A stretch of 28,289 bases of DNA from Christensenella sp. UBA2853 (GTDB taxonomy: Bacteria; Bacillota; Clostridia; Christensenellales; Aristaeellaceae). Positions 7,607 through 15,213 of the stretch are shown piece by piece. A model generated the notes under the pieces. It saw only the letters and a list, made by a program, of their open reading frames with translations. It made no database searches and had not been told where the DNA came from. Each line of letters begins with the position of its first letter. Within the stretch, counting starts at the first letter, position 1. The position numbers and the translations under genes are program-made. The stretch spans positions 1,636 to 29,924 of the forward strand of contig DEFL01000010.1 of the NCBI GenBank assembly GCA_002350845.1. Direction: 5' to 3'.

Positions 7607-8557
7607 TCAGAACAGGCTGATCTCGGAAACCTTGCGGGAGAACGCGTTGACCAGCATGATGATGGCAAAGTTGATCACGTTCAGGCAAAGACCGATCGCC
7701 GAAGTGTAGGAATACTGCGCTTTTCCAAGACCGGTGTTGTAGACATACACGCCGATGATGTCGCTGGTTTTGATGTTGCCGCTGGTCTGCAGAAGCAGCG
7801 CCTTGTCCGTGTTGGAGGAAAGCAGGGATCCGCAGGAGAGAATCAGCATCATCACGCAGATCGGCAGCAGATGCGGGATATCAATGTGCTTGATCTTGTC
7901 CCAGCGGGTCGCTCCGTCAATGGTGGCCGCCTCGTAGAGCTGCGGATCAATGCCGGTGAGCGTTGCTATATACAGAATGGTGTTCCATCCTGCGTTCTGC
8001 CAGATGTCCGACCCGATAAACAGCGGCCGGAACCAGCCCGCTTCAATAACAAAGTAAATCGGGGTGCCGCCAAAGGCTGCAATGAGCCGGTTGATGATGC
8101 CGTTGGTGGGCGAAAAGAAGAGGTAGATCATGCCCGCCAGCACCACAGTGGAGATAAAATGCGGCACATAGATGGCTGTCTGGGCAAACCCTTTGAACCG
8201 CTTGCCATTGAGCTGATTGAGCAGGATCGCCAGGACAATCGGAATCGGGAAGCCGAACAGCAGTCCGTAGAGGTTGAGCAGGAAGGTGTTGGCGAACATG
8301 CGTCCGCAGTAATAGGAAGAAAAGAACTTCTCAAAATGCTTCAGCCCAACCCATTTGCTGCCGTTGATGCCGAACGCCGCCTTGTAATCCTTGAAGGCGA
8401 TCTGCACACCGTACATCGGGAAATAGCAGAAAACGATGAAAAAAGCGATCGCCGGCAGCAGGAGCACCCAGAGCTGCCAGTCTCTCTGGATGGTGCGCAC
8501 AATGCGCTGACCGAGACTGCCCCGGTGCTGCGTTTTTCTGCCTGATAAAGACGTCAT
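7607..8557 (-). CDS. Sugar ABC permease, LplB-like
   Basis: A 316-residue permease of the MalF/UgpA class in the LplB subgroup. First helix near 30-52 ('WVLLLPAIAFFIVFCYFPMYGVQIAF'), with the diagnostic 'FPMYGVQIAFKDY' segment. EAA loop 'QLYEAATIDGATRWDKIKHIDIP' at about two thirds, and the end reads 'NAFSRKVSEISLF', typical for the group. ATG 8557 has GGAGG 7 bases upstream; the ATG at 8563 is only two bases from that site and so is unlikely. It is the first gene of the operon and is driven by the promoter at 8626-8654. Confidence 0.9.
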   Translation of the reverse strand: MTSLSGRKTQHRGSLGQRIVRTIQRDWQLWVLLLPAIAFFIVFCYFPMYGVQIAFKDYKAAFGINGSKWVGLKHFEKFFSSYYCGRMFANTFLLNLYGLLFGFPIPIVLAILLNQLNGKRFKGFAQTAIYVPHFISTVVLAGMIYLFFSPTNGIINRLIAAFGGTPIYFVIEAGWFRPLFIGSDIWQNAGWNTILYIATLTGIDPQLYEAATIDGATRWDKIKHIDIPHLLPICVMMLILSCGSLLSSNTDKALLLQTSGNIKTSDIIGVYVYNTGLGKAQYSYTSAIGLCLNVINFAIIMLVNAFSRKVSEISLF

Positions 8558-8625
8558 GGCCATTCCTCCCTGACGATGGATATTATTGTCTGTTTATTTG
8601 TCTGTTCTGTCTCTTTCCGTACCAT

Positions 8626-8654
8626 ATCGTAAGCCTTTTTTCGGCTTCTGTAAA
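8626..8654 (-). promoter_or_regulatory. Promoter of the LplBCA-like operon
   Basis: Minus strand: -35 TTTACA (8654-8649), 17-base spacer, -10 TACGAT (8631-8626). The spacer contains an inverted repeat, AAGCC/GGCTT with a seven-base centre (8631-8647), so a regulator bound there would cover the promoter. Confidence 0.6.
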
Positions 8655-8684
8655 CACGCATAATTTTTGCGAATTATCCGAAAT

Positions 8685-8701
8685 CCGTTGTCTCCCAACG
8701 G
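8685..8701. promoter_or_regulatory. Palindrome CCGTTG-n5-CAACGG upstream of the sugar ABC promoter
   Basis: Perfect six-base arms with a five-base centre, about 30 bases upstream of the minus-strand -35 box and about 45 bases from the divergent plus-strand promoter. The position suits an activator or shared operator. No regulator gene of this operon is next to it. Confidence 0.45.
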
Positions 8702-8746
8702 TTTCCGATTCTGCACAATTTTCGCGCCATGCCCTGTGCGCGGATC

Positions 8747-8774
8747 TTGACGACCAGATGGAAGAGAGTATTAT
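8747..8774 (+). promoter_or_regulatory. Promoter of the small unknown gene
   Basis: -35 TTGACG (8747-8752), 16-base spacer, -10 TATTAT (8769-8774), followed by a leader of about 27 bases to the ATG. Confidence 0.55.
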
Positions 8775-8808
8775 ATATTGTATCTTCATTCGTCAAAGGA
8801 GCGGTTCC

Positions 8809-9219
8809 ATGAAGCAGAGTGACTTTCCGGAGTGGGCCCAGCGCGTCAAAGAGCAGTACAAAGGAACGCAGCTGCGCAAAATCGGCAGCAATATCTACCT
8901 CTATGCGGTCTCCTCCCGCCGTGTTCCCGGAAAAAGCTATCCGGTACTGACCCAGAGTTACATGGGCATTGTCACGCCCTCCGGACTCACTGAGCCCCAG
9001 AGCTTTCAGTTCCGACCGCTCGAATCCGATGCGGTCCTCTTTGCCGCCCTCCCGGGCATCTCAGAGATCGCCTTTACGTCCGATGAATGGGAGAGCGTCC
9101 GCCAGATCTGCATGATCCGGAGCGGGGACACCTGGTTTTATCCGAAACTCACCAAACGGGAAGAGGAAATTCTCCGCCGCCGGAACCTGATCTCCCCCAT
9201 CGGGTCCTTCAGCCGATGA
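8809..9219 (+). CDS. Small protein of unknown function with a transposase-N-terminus-like segment
   Basis: A 136-residue soluble protein without signal peptide or membrane helix. ATG 8809 follows AAAGGAG at 7 bases; the frame is open further upstream, but that part is promoter. Residues about 15-60 ('KGTQLRKIGSNIYLYAVSSRR' and on to 'YMGIVTPSGL') recall the N-terminal module of some DDE transposases in Clostridia, in which a 'GT.IRKI...YYVYEV.S...GK......YLG.IT..GL' pattern precedes the catalytic domain. No catalytic domain follows. The C-terminal half (about 70-136) ends in a charged helix, 'LTKREEEILRRRN', and I do not recognise it. It has its own promoter and sits between two divergent or separate units. 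It may be a decayed or domesticated transposase fragment, or an unrelated family. The coding call is firm and the function unknown. Confidence 0.65.
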   Translation: MKQSDFPEWAQRVKEQYKGTQLRKIGSNIYLYAVSSRRVPGKSYPVLTQSYMGIVTPSGLTEPQSFQFRPLESDAVLFAALPGISEIAFTSDEWESVRQICMIRSGDTWFYPKLTKREEEILRRRNLISPIGSFSR

Positions 9220-9235
9220 TTTTTCTTTCTTTTCT

Positions 9236-9264
9236 TTGACACTTCTGTCTGAAAAGTATACAAT
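9236..9264 (+). promoter_or_regulatory. Promoter of the tyrosine phosphatase gene
   Basis: -35 TTGACA (perfect, 9236-9241), 17-base spacer, -10 TACAAT (9259-9264). It is the strongest -35 box on the plus strand here. Confidence 0.7.
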
Positions 9265-9298
9265 TCAATCAGCAAATCCATGACAGGAGGTACATATC

Positions 9299-10441
9299 AT
9301 GAAAAAAATCTTCTCTTTCTTCCTGATGCTCTGTCTGCTCGTCTCCGTCCTGGTTTCGGTCACGGCCGAGGGCACATCCGCCACCGTCACGGAAATCCAG
9401 AAGTACGGAAACCTTGTGCTGTCCATGAAAGGCAGTGAACTGCTTTCTCAGGGATATGCCTACGGCGACATCGTCACCGTCACCCTCAACGGACAGGAAC
9501 TGGAAATGCCCGTTGGATCCAACTATTCGGATGTTGACCAGGGCAGCATGATCTGCCGCGTGGTCATCAAGCCCGACACGAATGAAGACACGATCATTCT
9601 CGCCATCAACATGGGCGACCTGGCCACCACCACGGCCATCGCTGAAAAGGAAAAGATCGAGGCCGATCCCGGCTATGTCTGGCACTACAGCGTGGAGGAA
9701 CCGGTCACGGTGTCCTTTGCCATGAAGGAACAGGGCGGCTATTATGACCAGTGGGTCATGCATCAGCTGGTCCGCAGCGAAAACCGCGAGGATTACCCGG
9801 ACCTGACGGACGAGGCCTACGCCAATTTCCGTGCGGTCACCACGACGGGCATCGGCGCCGGCAAGCTCTACCGCTCCTCCTCTCCCGTCAATCCTGAAAT
9901 CAACCGGAACCATCAGGCGGATGCAGCCGCTGAAAAAGCCGGCGTCAAAACCTTCGTCAACCTGGCCGATGCAGAGGAAACCATGAAAGGCTACGAAGGA
10001 TTCGCAGATTCCTATTATTCGAAGCAGAACTACATCTGCCTGAACCTCGGCGTGGATTTCTCCTCTGAAGAATTCCGTCACGGCCTGGCAGAAGGCCTGC
10101 GCTTTATCGCAAAGGGTGAAGCCCCGTTCCTTGTCCACTGCAATGAGGGCAAGGACCGCGCAGGGTTTGTCTCCGCTGTGATTGAGGCCCTGATGGGCGC
10201 CAGCGCAGACGAGATCACGGCCGATTACATGGTCACCTTCTTCAACTATTACGGCGTACAGCCCGGCACTGAACAGTACGACATCATTGCTTCCAGCAAT
10301 ATTCAGAAGTCGCTCGCTGCCGCGTTCGGCATGGAAAGCCTCTCCTCCGGCAATCTGCAGGAGAGCTGCATCAGCTATCTCGAGTCCATCGGGCTGACCG
10401 CCGACGAGATTGCAGGCGTCCAGGCCAAACTGGCTGACTGA
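9299..10441 (+). CDS. Secreted tyrosine-protein phosphatase with N-terminal SAM-hydrolase-like domain
   Basis: A 380-residue protein. Signal peptide 1-23 (cleavage at VTA-EG). Residues about 28-125 ('KYGNLVLSM...GDIVTVTLNGQELEMPVGSNYSDVDQGSM') resemble the C-terminal part of SAM hydroxide adenosyltransferase (DUF62) proteins. Residues about 175-380 are a Y_phosphatase3-type domain: 'LYRSSSPVNP' near 190, then the P-loop 'HCNEGKDRAG' at 280-289 with nucleophile C281 and R287. The family (IphP/PtpA-like) hydrolyses phosphotyrosine or inositol and other phosphate esters. Secretion points to action on external or wall phosphate esters (inference). AGGAGG precedes ATG 9299. It is a single gene with its own promoter (9236-9264) and a strong terminator (10461-10486). 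Confidence 0.85.
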   Translation: MKKIFSFFLMLCLLVSVLVSVTAEGTSATVTEIQKYGNLVLSMKGSELLSQGYAYGDIVTVTLNGQELEMPVGSNYSDVDQGSMICRVVIKPDTNEDTIILAINMGDLATTTAIAEKEKIEADPGYVWHYSVEEPVTVSFAMKEQGGYYDQWVMHQLVRSENREDYPDLTDEAYANFRAVTTTGIGAGKLYRSSSPVNPEINRNHQADAAAEKAGVKTFVNLADAEETMKGYEGFADSYYSKQNYICLNLGVDFSSEEFRHGLAEGLRFIAKGEAPFLVHCNEGKDRAGFVSAVIEALMGASADEITADYMVTFFNYYGVQPGTEQYDIIASSNIQKSLAAAFGMESLSSGNLQESCISYLESIGLTADEIAGVQAKLAD

Positions 10442-10460
10442 TCCTCTGCTGCACTCCTTC

Positions 10461-10486
10461 CCGGGCACATCCGTGCCCGGTTTTTT
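10461..10486 (+). terminator. Terminator of the phosphatase gene
   Basis: CCGGGCAC-ATCC-GTGCCCGG perfect eight-base stem with a tetraloop, followed directly by six T. Confidence 0.92.
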
Positions 10487-10510
10487 CTGTGGAATCCCAC
10501 TTCCCTCGCA

Positions 10511-10539
10511 TTGACGGACGCAGGTGCCTGCAATATAAT
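10511..10539 (+). promoter_or_regulatory. Promoter of the aldo/keto reductase gene, with a palindrome in the spacer
   Basis: -35 TTGACG (10511-10516), 17-base spacer, perfect -10 TATAAT (10534-10539). The spacer carries GCAGG-TG-CCTGC (10520-10531), a possible operator. Confidence 0.75.
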
Positions 10540-10563
10540 GGGCTGAGAGAAATCGATATATCA

Positions 10564-10587
10564 CCGGGAGCATGGCTTTTCTCCCGG
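10564..10587 (+). other. Leader hairpin next to the aldo/keto reductase ribosome binding site
   Basis: CCGGGAG pairs with CTCCCGG (seven bases, ten-base loop). The stem ends 2 bases before AGGAGG, so it could affect ribosome access. No T run follows. Confidence 0.45.
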
Positions 10588-10604
10588 CAGGAGGTTGATC
10601 GGCC

Positions 10605-11588
10605 ATGAAAACCATAGAAATCGGCCGGAGCGGTATTCGTGTTCCCGCACTCGGCATGGGCACATGGGCCATCGGGGGCGGTGCCTGGTGGGGCGATCAG
10701 GACGACCGTATTTCCATCTCTGCCATCCAGCGCGCGGTCGATCTGGGCATTGTCTGGATTGACACAGCGCCGATCTATGGCCTGTTCCACAGTGAGGAGG
10801 TCGTCGGCAGGGCGCTCGAGGGCCGCAGGGACAAAGTGGTCCTGTCCACCAAGTGTGGTCTTGAGTGGCGTCATGCCACACCGGTCTTTCATAAAACCGT
10901 GGATGGAACGGATGTCTACCGCGACCTGTCCAAAGCCTCCATAATCCAGGATGTGGAAGAAAGCCTGAAGCGGCTGAAGACGGATCATCTGGATGTACTC
11001 TATACCCACTGGCAGACCACGGACACCACGCTGTATCCGGTGGAAGAAACGCTCGATGCCTTCCTCACCCTGAAAGCCCAGGGAAAAATCCGTGCCATCG
11101 GCGCATCCAATGTGACACCGGACTTTGTCCAGGCATACCTTGCCGCAGGCGGACTGGATGTCATTCAGGAAAAGTACTCCATCATGACGCGGCGGCTTGA
11201 AAAAGAGCTTATGCCGCTGTGCCGCGAACTCGGTGTCTCCCTTCAGGCCTATTCGCCCCTCGAGCAGGGCCTCCTCACAGGCAAAGTCACCATGGACACT
11301 GTGTATCCCGCAGGCAACACGCGCAACAACAATCCGAACTTCCAGCCCGAGCGGCGCAGAAAAGCGCTGGATCTCCTCAGCGGGTGGGAGGACCTGTGCG
11401 AAACATACGGATGCAGCAAGGGCAATCTCGTCATCGCCTTCACTGCAGCGCGTGCCTTCCCCATCCATGTGCTCGTCGGCGCAAGGACGCCGGAGCAGGT
11501 CGAGGACAACGCGCATGCCATGTCGGTCAGCCTTTCCGCGGAAGACCTCGCCCGAATGGAAGCCGACCTGCAGGCGCTTGACCTGTAA
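10605..11588 (+). CDS. Aldo/keto reductase
   Basis: A 327-residue cytoplasmic NAD(P)H-dependent oxidoreductase with the AKR (beta/alpha)8 pattern. The catalytic tetrad is visible: D53 and Y58 in 'WIDTAPIYG', K83 in 'STKCG' and H135 in 'YTHWQ'. The cofactor end shows 'LVGARTPEQVEDNAHA'. The start 'IGRSGIRVPALGMGTWAIGG' is standard for AKR11/AKR12-like sugar-aldehyde reductases. AGGAGG precedes ATG 10605. The gene stands alone behind its own strong promoter. Substrate unknown; carbonyl-sugar reduction is typical of close families. Only a weak hairpin (11614-11635) follows, so some read-through into the SH3 gene is possible. Confidence 0.9.
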   Translation: MKTIEIGRSGIRVPALGMGTWAIGGGAWWGDQDDRISISAIQRAVDLGIVWIDTAPIYGLFHSEEVVGRALEGRRDKVVLSTKCGLEWRHATPVFHKTVDGTDVYRDLSKASIIQDVEESLKRLKTDHLDVLYTHWQTTDTTLYPVEETLDAFLTLKAQGKIRAIGASNVTPDFVQAYLAAGGLDVIQEKYSIMTRRLEKELMPLCRELGVSLQAYSPLEQGLLTGKVTMDTVYPAGNTRNNNPNFQPERRRKALDLLSGWEDLCETYGCSKGNLVIAFTAARAFPIHVLVGARTPEQVEDNAHAMSVSLSAEDLARMEADLQALDL

Positions 11589-11613
11589 GCCGTGTTCAAG
11601 CCATTCCAGACAG

Positions 11614-11635
11614 GATCGGAAGAAACTTCCCGATC
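11614..11635 (+). terminator. Weak hairpin after the aldo/keto reductase
   Basis: GATCGGAAG and CTTCCCGATC pair with one bulged C and a three-base loop. Only a few T follow, and the next promoter's -35 box starts 3 bases later. It is a possible weak terminator. Confidence 0.35.
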
Positions 11636-11638
11636 AAG

Positions 11639-11667
11639 TTTACATTGTCGGTTCTTTCCTTTATAAT
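11639..11667 (+). promoter_or_regulatory. Promoter of the SH3-repeat gene
   Basis: -35 TTTACA (11639-11644), 17-base spacer, perfect -10 TATAAT (11662-11667). Confidence 0.75.
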
Positions 11668-11703
11668 GCAGATGGTTCCATAGAAAAATGGAGGATAATT
11701 CCC

Positions 11704-13098
11704 ATGAAGAAACGTTTATCGGTGTTTATCCTGCTCGTCGTGCTCCTGGTCGTCACCAGTTCAGCCGCGCTTGCAGCGTATTATGTCAGCGGCACCAGCT
11801 GGCTGAAAGTCCATACCGAGCCGAGAGATTCCGCTGGAGTGACCGGCTCCTTCCGGACCGACTATGCTGTCACGTCGTATAAGAAATATGACAGCAACTG
11901 GGCCTATGTCACCTTCTCCTCGGGCGACAAGGGCTATGTCCGTACCAAGTATCTGAAGTCCTCTTCCAAGTCCACTGCCTATGTCAAGGCAGACGAGACG
12001 GTTCTGCGCAAGGGACCCGCTGCAACCTTCGGATCGGTCGCTACCCTGTCCAAGGGCACCAAGGTCACCGTTGTCACTTCCGGCAGCAACTGGAGCTATG
12101 TCAGCACCCCCTCCGGAAAGGGATACATCCGCAGAAGCGGGCTTTCGTCCAAGTATGTCAAGCCCACCGTCAAGAAAGCCTCTTACACGGCCTATCTTGT
12201 CAGCTCCAACGGCAAAAAGATCAATGTCCGCCGCGGCGGCGGGACTGCGTATGCCCTGATCCTGCAGGCTCCGTCCGGAACCGAGGTCACAGTCCTTGAG
12301 AAAGGCACTTCCTGGAGCAAGGTCAAGGTCGGCGTCCTGACCGGATATGTCCAGAACACCTATGTGAGCAAAACGCTGCCTGCTGCCACCACGACAGGCA
12401 CCACGACTTCCGCCAAGACCTATACCGCCTATATTGTCAGTTCCAACGGCAAGAAAGTGAACGTCCGCCGCGGCGCCGGCACCGGCTATGCGGTCAACGG
12501 ACAGCTTGAGCCCGGTACCAAGGTCACGGTCATTCAGGATACCGCCAGTGCCAAGTGGACGCATATCTCAGCCGGCGCGGTCCGCGGATATGTGCAGAAC
12601 CAGTACATCTCCAAGAAAGCTCCGAAGACCGACACTTCCACCGGTGCCGTCACCACAGCAAAGACCTATTCCGCCTATATCACCAGCAAGGACGGAAAGA
12701 AAGTCAATGTCCGCCGCGCCGCCGGCAAGGGCTACGCCGCCGTGGGCAAACTGGAATACGGCACCAAGGTCACCGTGCTCAGCAAGGAAGGAAAATGGTA
12801 TCATATCCAGTCCGGTTCCCTGAAGGGTTATGTTCATGACGATTACATCTCCCTGAAAAAGCCCAAGGCCATCGCCGGAACGAGCACGACAGACAGCACT
12901 GTCAAGGCAAAGACCAAAACGGTCAAGAGCCCCGACAATGAAAAGGTCAACATGCGCCGCGGTCCCGGAACGGGCTATGCGCGCGTTGCCCAGCTGAAAG
13001 TCGGCACCAAGGTTTCCGTGATCGGAACCGTCGGAAAATGGAGCCGGGTTGTCTACAACGGCATCACCGGATACATCAAGTCCGAGTATCTGAAATAA
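11704..13098 (+). CDS. Secreted protein with six bacterial SH3 repeats
   Basis: A 464-residue protein. Signal peptide about 1-25 (MKKRLSVF, hydrophobic core, ALA-AY), then six SH3b/SH3_3 repeats of about 60-70 residues. The last four share 'VNVRRGxGTGYA', 'L..GTKVTV' and 'GYVxxxYIS' blocks and are separated by Thr/Ala/Ser-rich linkers. Such repeats bind peptidoglycan and usually target a wall enzyme, but no NlpC/P60, amidase or other catalytic domain is present, so this is a pure binding or scaffolding protein. The mature protein is rich in Lys and should be basic. ATG 11704 follows GGAGGATAATTCCC. The frame is open far upstream, but that part overlaps the reductase gene and the promoter. Repeats 3-5 are alike enough to allow unequal recombination. 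Confidence 0.9.
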   Translation: MKKRLSVFILLVVLLVVTSSAALAAYYVSGTSWLKVHTEPRDSAGVTGSFRTDYAVTSYKKYDSNWAYVTFSSGDKGYVRTKYLKSSSKSTAYVKADETVLRKGPAATFGSVATLSKGTKVTVVTSGSNWSYVSTPSGKGYIRRSGLSSKYVKPTVKKASYTAYLVSSNGKKINVRRGGGTAYALILQAPSGTEVTVLEKGTSWSKVKVGVLTGYVQNTYVSKTLPAATTTGTTTSAKTYTAYIVSSNGKKVNVRRGAGTGYAVNGQLEPGTKVTVIQDTASAKWTHISAGAVRGYVQNQYISKKAPKTDTSTGAVTTAKTYSAYITSKDGKKVNVRRAAGKGYAAVGKLEYGTKVTVLSKEGKWYHIQSGSLKGYVHDDYISLKKPKAIAGTSTTDSTVKAKTKTVKSPDNEKVNMRRGPGTGYARVAQLKVGTKVSVIGTVGKWSRVVYNGITGYIKSEYLK

Positions 13099-13110
13099 GT
13101 CATCCGCATA

Positions 13111-13150
13111 AAAAGATCCCGCCGGATCACAATCCGGCGGGATCTTTTTT
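13111..13150. terminator. Bidirectional terminator between the SH3 and GH20 genes
   Basis: A 13-base perfect stem (GATCCCGCCGGAT with ATCCGGCGGGATC, loop CACA), flanked by A on the left and T on the right, so it works for both converging genes. Confidence 0.92.
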
Positions 13151-13159
13151 TGTCGGCGT

Positions 13160-15184
13160 TTACTCAAACCGGCGGACGAGGGGGCCTTTCCCGTTCCGGA
13201 TCGAGCCGCCTGCAAGCAGGTGCGCCTTGAGTTTTTTCTGAAGAAGGGTGTCTTCCCTGAGTGTATTCAGATCCTTCAGTTCCCGGATCTGCGCTCCGCA
13301 CAGGCCAAACACCCACTGCAGCACGCTGTCCTTTCCGTCTTCATCCGCCTCAATATCGAAGGCCTTCTGCCAGTGCAGAATGCGGGAAGTTTCCGGGAGG
13401 AAGGCAGCCAGGTCGGGAGAGAGCAGCCAGGAACCGCAGCACATCGGGGCATCGGCCCAGTCGCTGAACCATGTTTTCAGGAAATCACGGGCCGCATCCA
13501 CGGAAGCATTCAGTTTGTCTGCTTCCAGGCACGCATCCGTGGGGATGTGGAGACTGATCCGCTTTTCATCGTTCTCCTCGAGGAGTTCGTATTCCAGTTC
13601 CCCGATGCGGAACAGCTTGGCGCTCATCTGCCGTGTGGTCCAGAAGCCGCGGTCAAAGGCAGCAGAGCCGGTGGACGCAATATGCTCCCTGACAAACCGC
13701 GTATAACACTTCATGGTGTCCAGCCAGACCTTTTCCGGCAGTCCCTTCCATGGGCCGAAACTCCGGTTATCCAGGGCCGTGCAGAGCTGAGACGCCATCT
13801 GCTCGGCGCCGTCTCCGCCAAAGCCTTCCGCGTCACCGCAGAACTCGGGCACCCTGTGGAACGCGCAGTCCATCACCCGGACGGCAAAGTCCCTGGGCAT
13901 CCCGATCTCGATGAGCAGCTTTTCCATGCTCTCCGAGCGCAGGAGGTCATCACAGATCCGCCAGGTATCCTGGGCCTCAGGAGCGTCATGCCGCGCATCG
14001 TCATCCTTTTTGGCCTGCGCGCGCGTGGCTGCATCCGAAATCCAGATACTCTCCGGCGCAGGATGAATGCCGATCTTCTCCAGCTCACTGCAGGTTTCGC
14101 GCAGCTTTTCGATCAGTTCATCCTGGGTCAGGACCGCGCCTTCCATCTTCAGTTCCGCCGCTTTGATGCGCGGGAAGAGCATGTGTTCCGCCCGGGCAGG
14201 ATTGGTAACCCGCTCCGACCAGAGCGGGGTTTCGATGCCCATCAGGTTTTCCGGATGCGCTTTGGCATAGTCCGGAACAGCGGGGGCACTGTAAACATCC
14301 CAGACATCCAGGAAGCCCCAGGGTCTGCTGACATAGTAGTTTCCGATTTCACTGGAGATCACCTTGCCGCCGGCAGCCATGAAGGCTTCCGTATCGGCAT
14401 CGTTCCCGAGCCAGTGCTGGACGATGAAGTAGTCCGGAAGAATGCCGCCGTCAAGGGACTCATTCCATACAATGGTTTTCTTTCCCTTTTCATGCAGATA
14501 GCTTCCCATCTCCATGACCAGCCATTTCTGGAGCTCCTTTTCATCCTTCAGACCGTGATCCCGGATCCGCTTCTGGCATTCCGGGCAGCGGCGCCAGTGC
14601 TGCTTGATCGCTTCATCCCCGCCGATATGGACATAGGGGCCCGGGAACAGTTCACAGACTTCATCCAGAATATCCTTGAGGAAGCGCACAGCGCTGTCCT
14701 TTCCGGCGCAGATCAGGTTCGGGAACACGCCCGCCAGAACGCCGACCGCATATGTATAAGGCTTTTCCTCAATGTGCTGCCCGTCATGGGTGTACACGAT
14801 TCTTCTGCAGCCGTGCTCCGGGTACGCGGCCAGCATGGCGCTGGCGTGACCGGGGATCTCAATCTCCGGGATCACATTCATGCCGAGCTTTTCGGCGTGC
14901 GCAACCACGGTTCGGACCTGTTCCTGCGTATAGAAACCCTCGTTGTTTTCATTCTCGTTTGCCGCCCCGAAATACGCAGGCCCCCTGCGGCTTCCGACTT
15001 CCGTAAGACGCGGATATTTCCGGATTTCCAGCCGCCAGCCCTGGTCATCCACCAGATGCCAGTGCATGGTGTTCATGCCGCACAGGGCAGCGCCGTCCAT
15101 GAGGCGCAGAAGATCCTCCAGCGGGATAAAATGTCTCGCACAGTCGAGCATAAAGCCGTGGTATGAAAATGTTTTCTGGTCCAT
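13160..15184 (-). CDS. GH20 beta-N-acetylhexosaminidase, intracellular
   Basis: A 674-residue glycoside hydrolase of family GH20. The catalytic barrel starts almost at the N-terminus: 'LDCARHF' (13-19), 'MHWHLVDDQGWR' (40-51), 'IPEIEIPGHASA' (105-116) and the catalytic Asp-Glu pair D190-E191 in 'HIGGDEA'. Later 'LWSERV' supplies an active-site Trp. The usual N-terminal GH20b domain is missing, and a long C-terminal region (about 370-674) of mostly helical sequence is unlike standard domains I know. There is no signal peptide, so it acts on imported GlcNAc- or GalNAc-terminated oligosaccharides. I chose ATG 15184 because AGGAAGG is 6 bases upstream. It follows the PIG-L deacetylase gene by 29 bases in one operon. 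Confidence 0.88.
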   Translation of the reverse strand: MDQKTFSYHGFMLDCARHFIPLEDLLRLMDGAALCGMNTMHWHLVDDQGWRLEIRKYPRLTEVGSRRGPAYFGAANENENNEGFYTQEQVRTVVAHAEKLGMNVIPEIEIPGHASAMLAAYPEHGCRRIVYTHDGQHIEEKPYTYAVGVLAGVFPNLICAGKDSAVRFLKDILDEVCELFPGPYVHIGGDEAIKQHWRRCPECQKRIRDHGLKDEKELQKWLVMEMGSYLHEKGKKTIVWNESLDGGILPDYFIVQHWLGNDADTEAFMAAGGKVISSEIGNYYVSRPWGFLDVWDVYSAPAVPDYAKAHPENLMGIETPLWSERVTNPARAEHMLFPRIKAAELKMEGAVLTQDELIEKLRETCSELEKIGIHPAPESIWISDAATRAQAKKDDDARHDAPEAQDTWRICDDLLRSESMEKLLIEIGMPRDFAVRVMDCAFHRVPEFCGDAEGFGGDGAEQMASQLCTALDNRSFGPWKGLPEKVWLDTMKCYTRFVREHIASTGSAAFDRGFWTTRQMSAKLFRIGELEYELLEENDEKRISLHIPTDACLEADKLNASVDAARDFLKTWFSDWADAPMCCGSWLLSPDLAAFLPETSRILHWQKAFDIEADEDGKDSVLQWVFGLCGAQIRELKDLNTLREDTLLQKKLKAHLLAGGSIRNGKGPLVRRFE

Positions 15185-15213
15185 GTCAAACCCTTCCTTT
15201 CTGATTCGGCCTC

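Noticed and set aside
8583..8789. A 68-residue minus-strand frame between the divergent promoters
   Set aside because: It covers the promoter boxes and palindromes, has no ribosome site and a low-complexity sequence.
9269..10672. A 467-residue minus-strand open frame
   Set aside because: It lies opposite the phosphatase gene, crosses that gene's terminator and the next promoter, and shows no domain.
11197..11703. Upstream extension of the SH3-repeat frame
   Set aside because: It overlaps the aldo/keto reductase in another frame and contains the promoter; the signal peptide starts at 11704.
11980..13098. Direct repeats that could be a CRISPR or satellite array
   Set aside because: The periodicity is that of SH3 protein repeats at the amino-acid level; there are no identical short repeats with unique spacers.
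13220..15166. A 648-residue open frame on the plus strand
   Set aside because: It is exactly antisense to the GH20 gene, which has clear catalytic motifs; the plus frame has no recognisable domain and arises from GC-rich codon structure.
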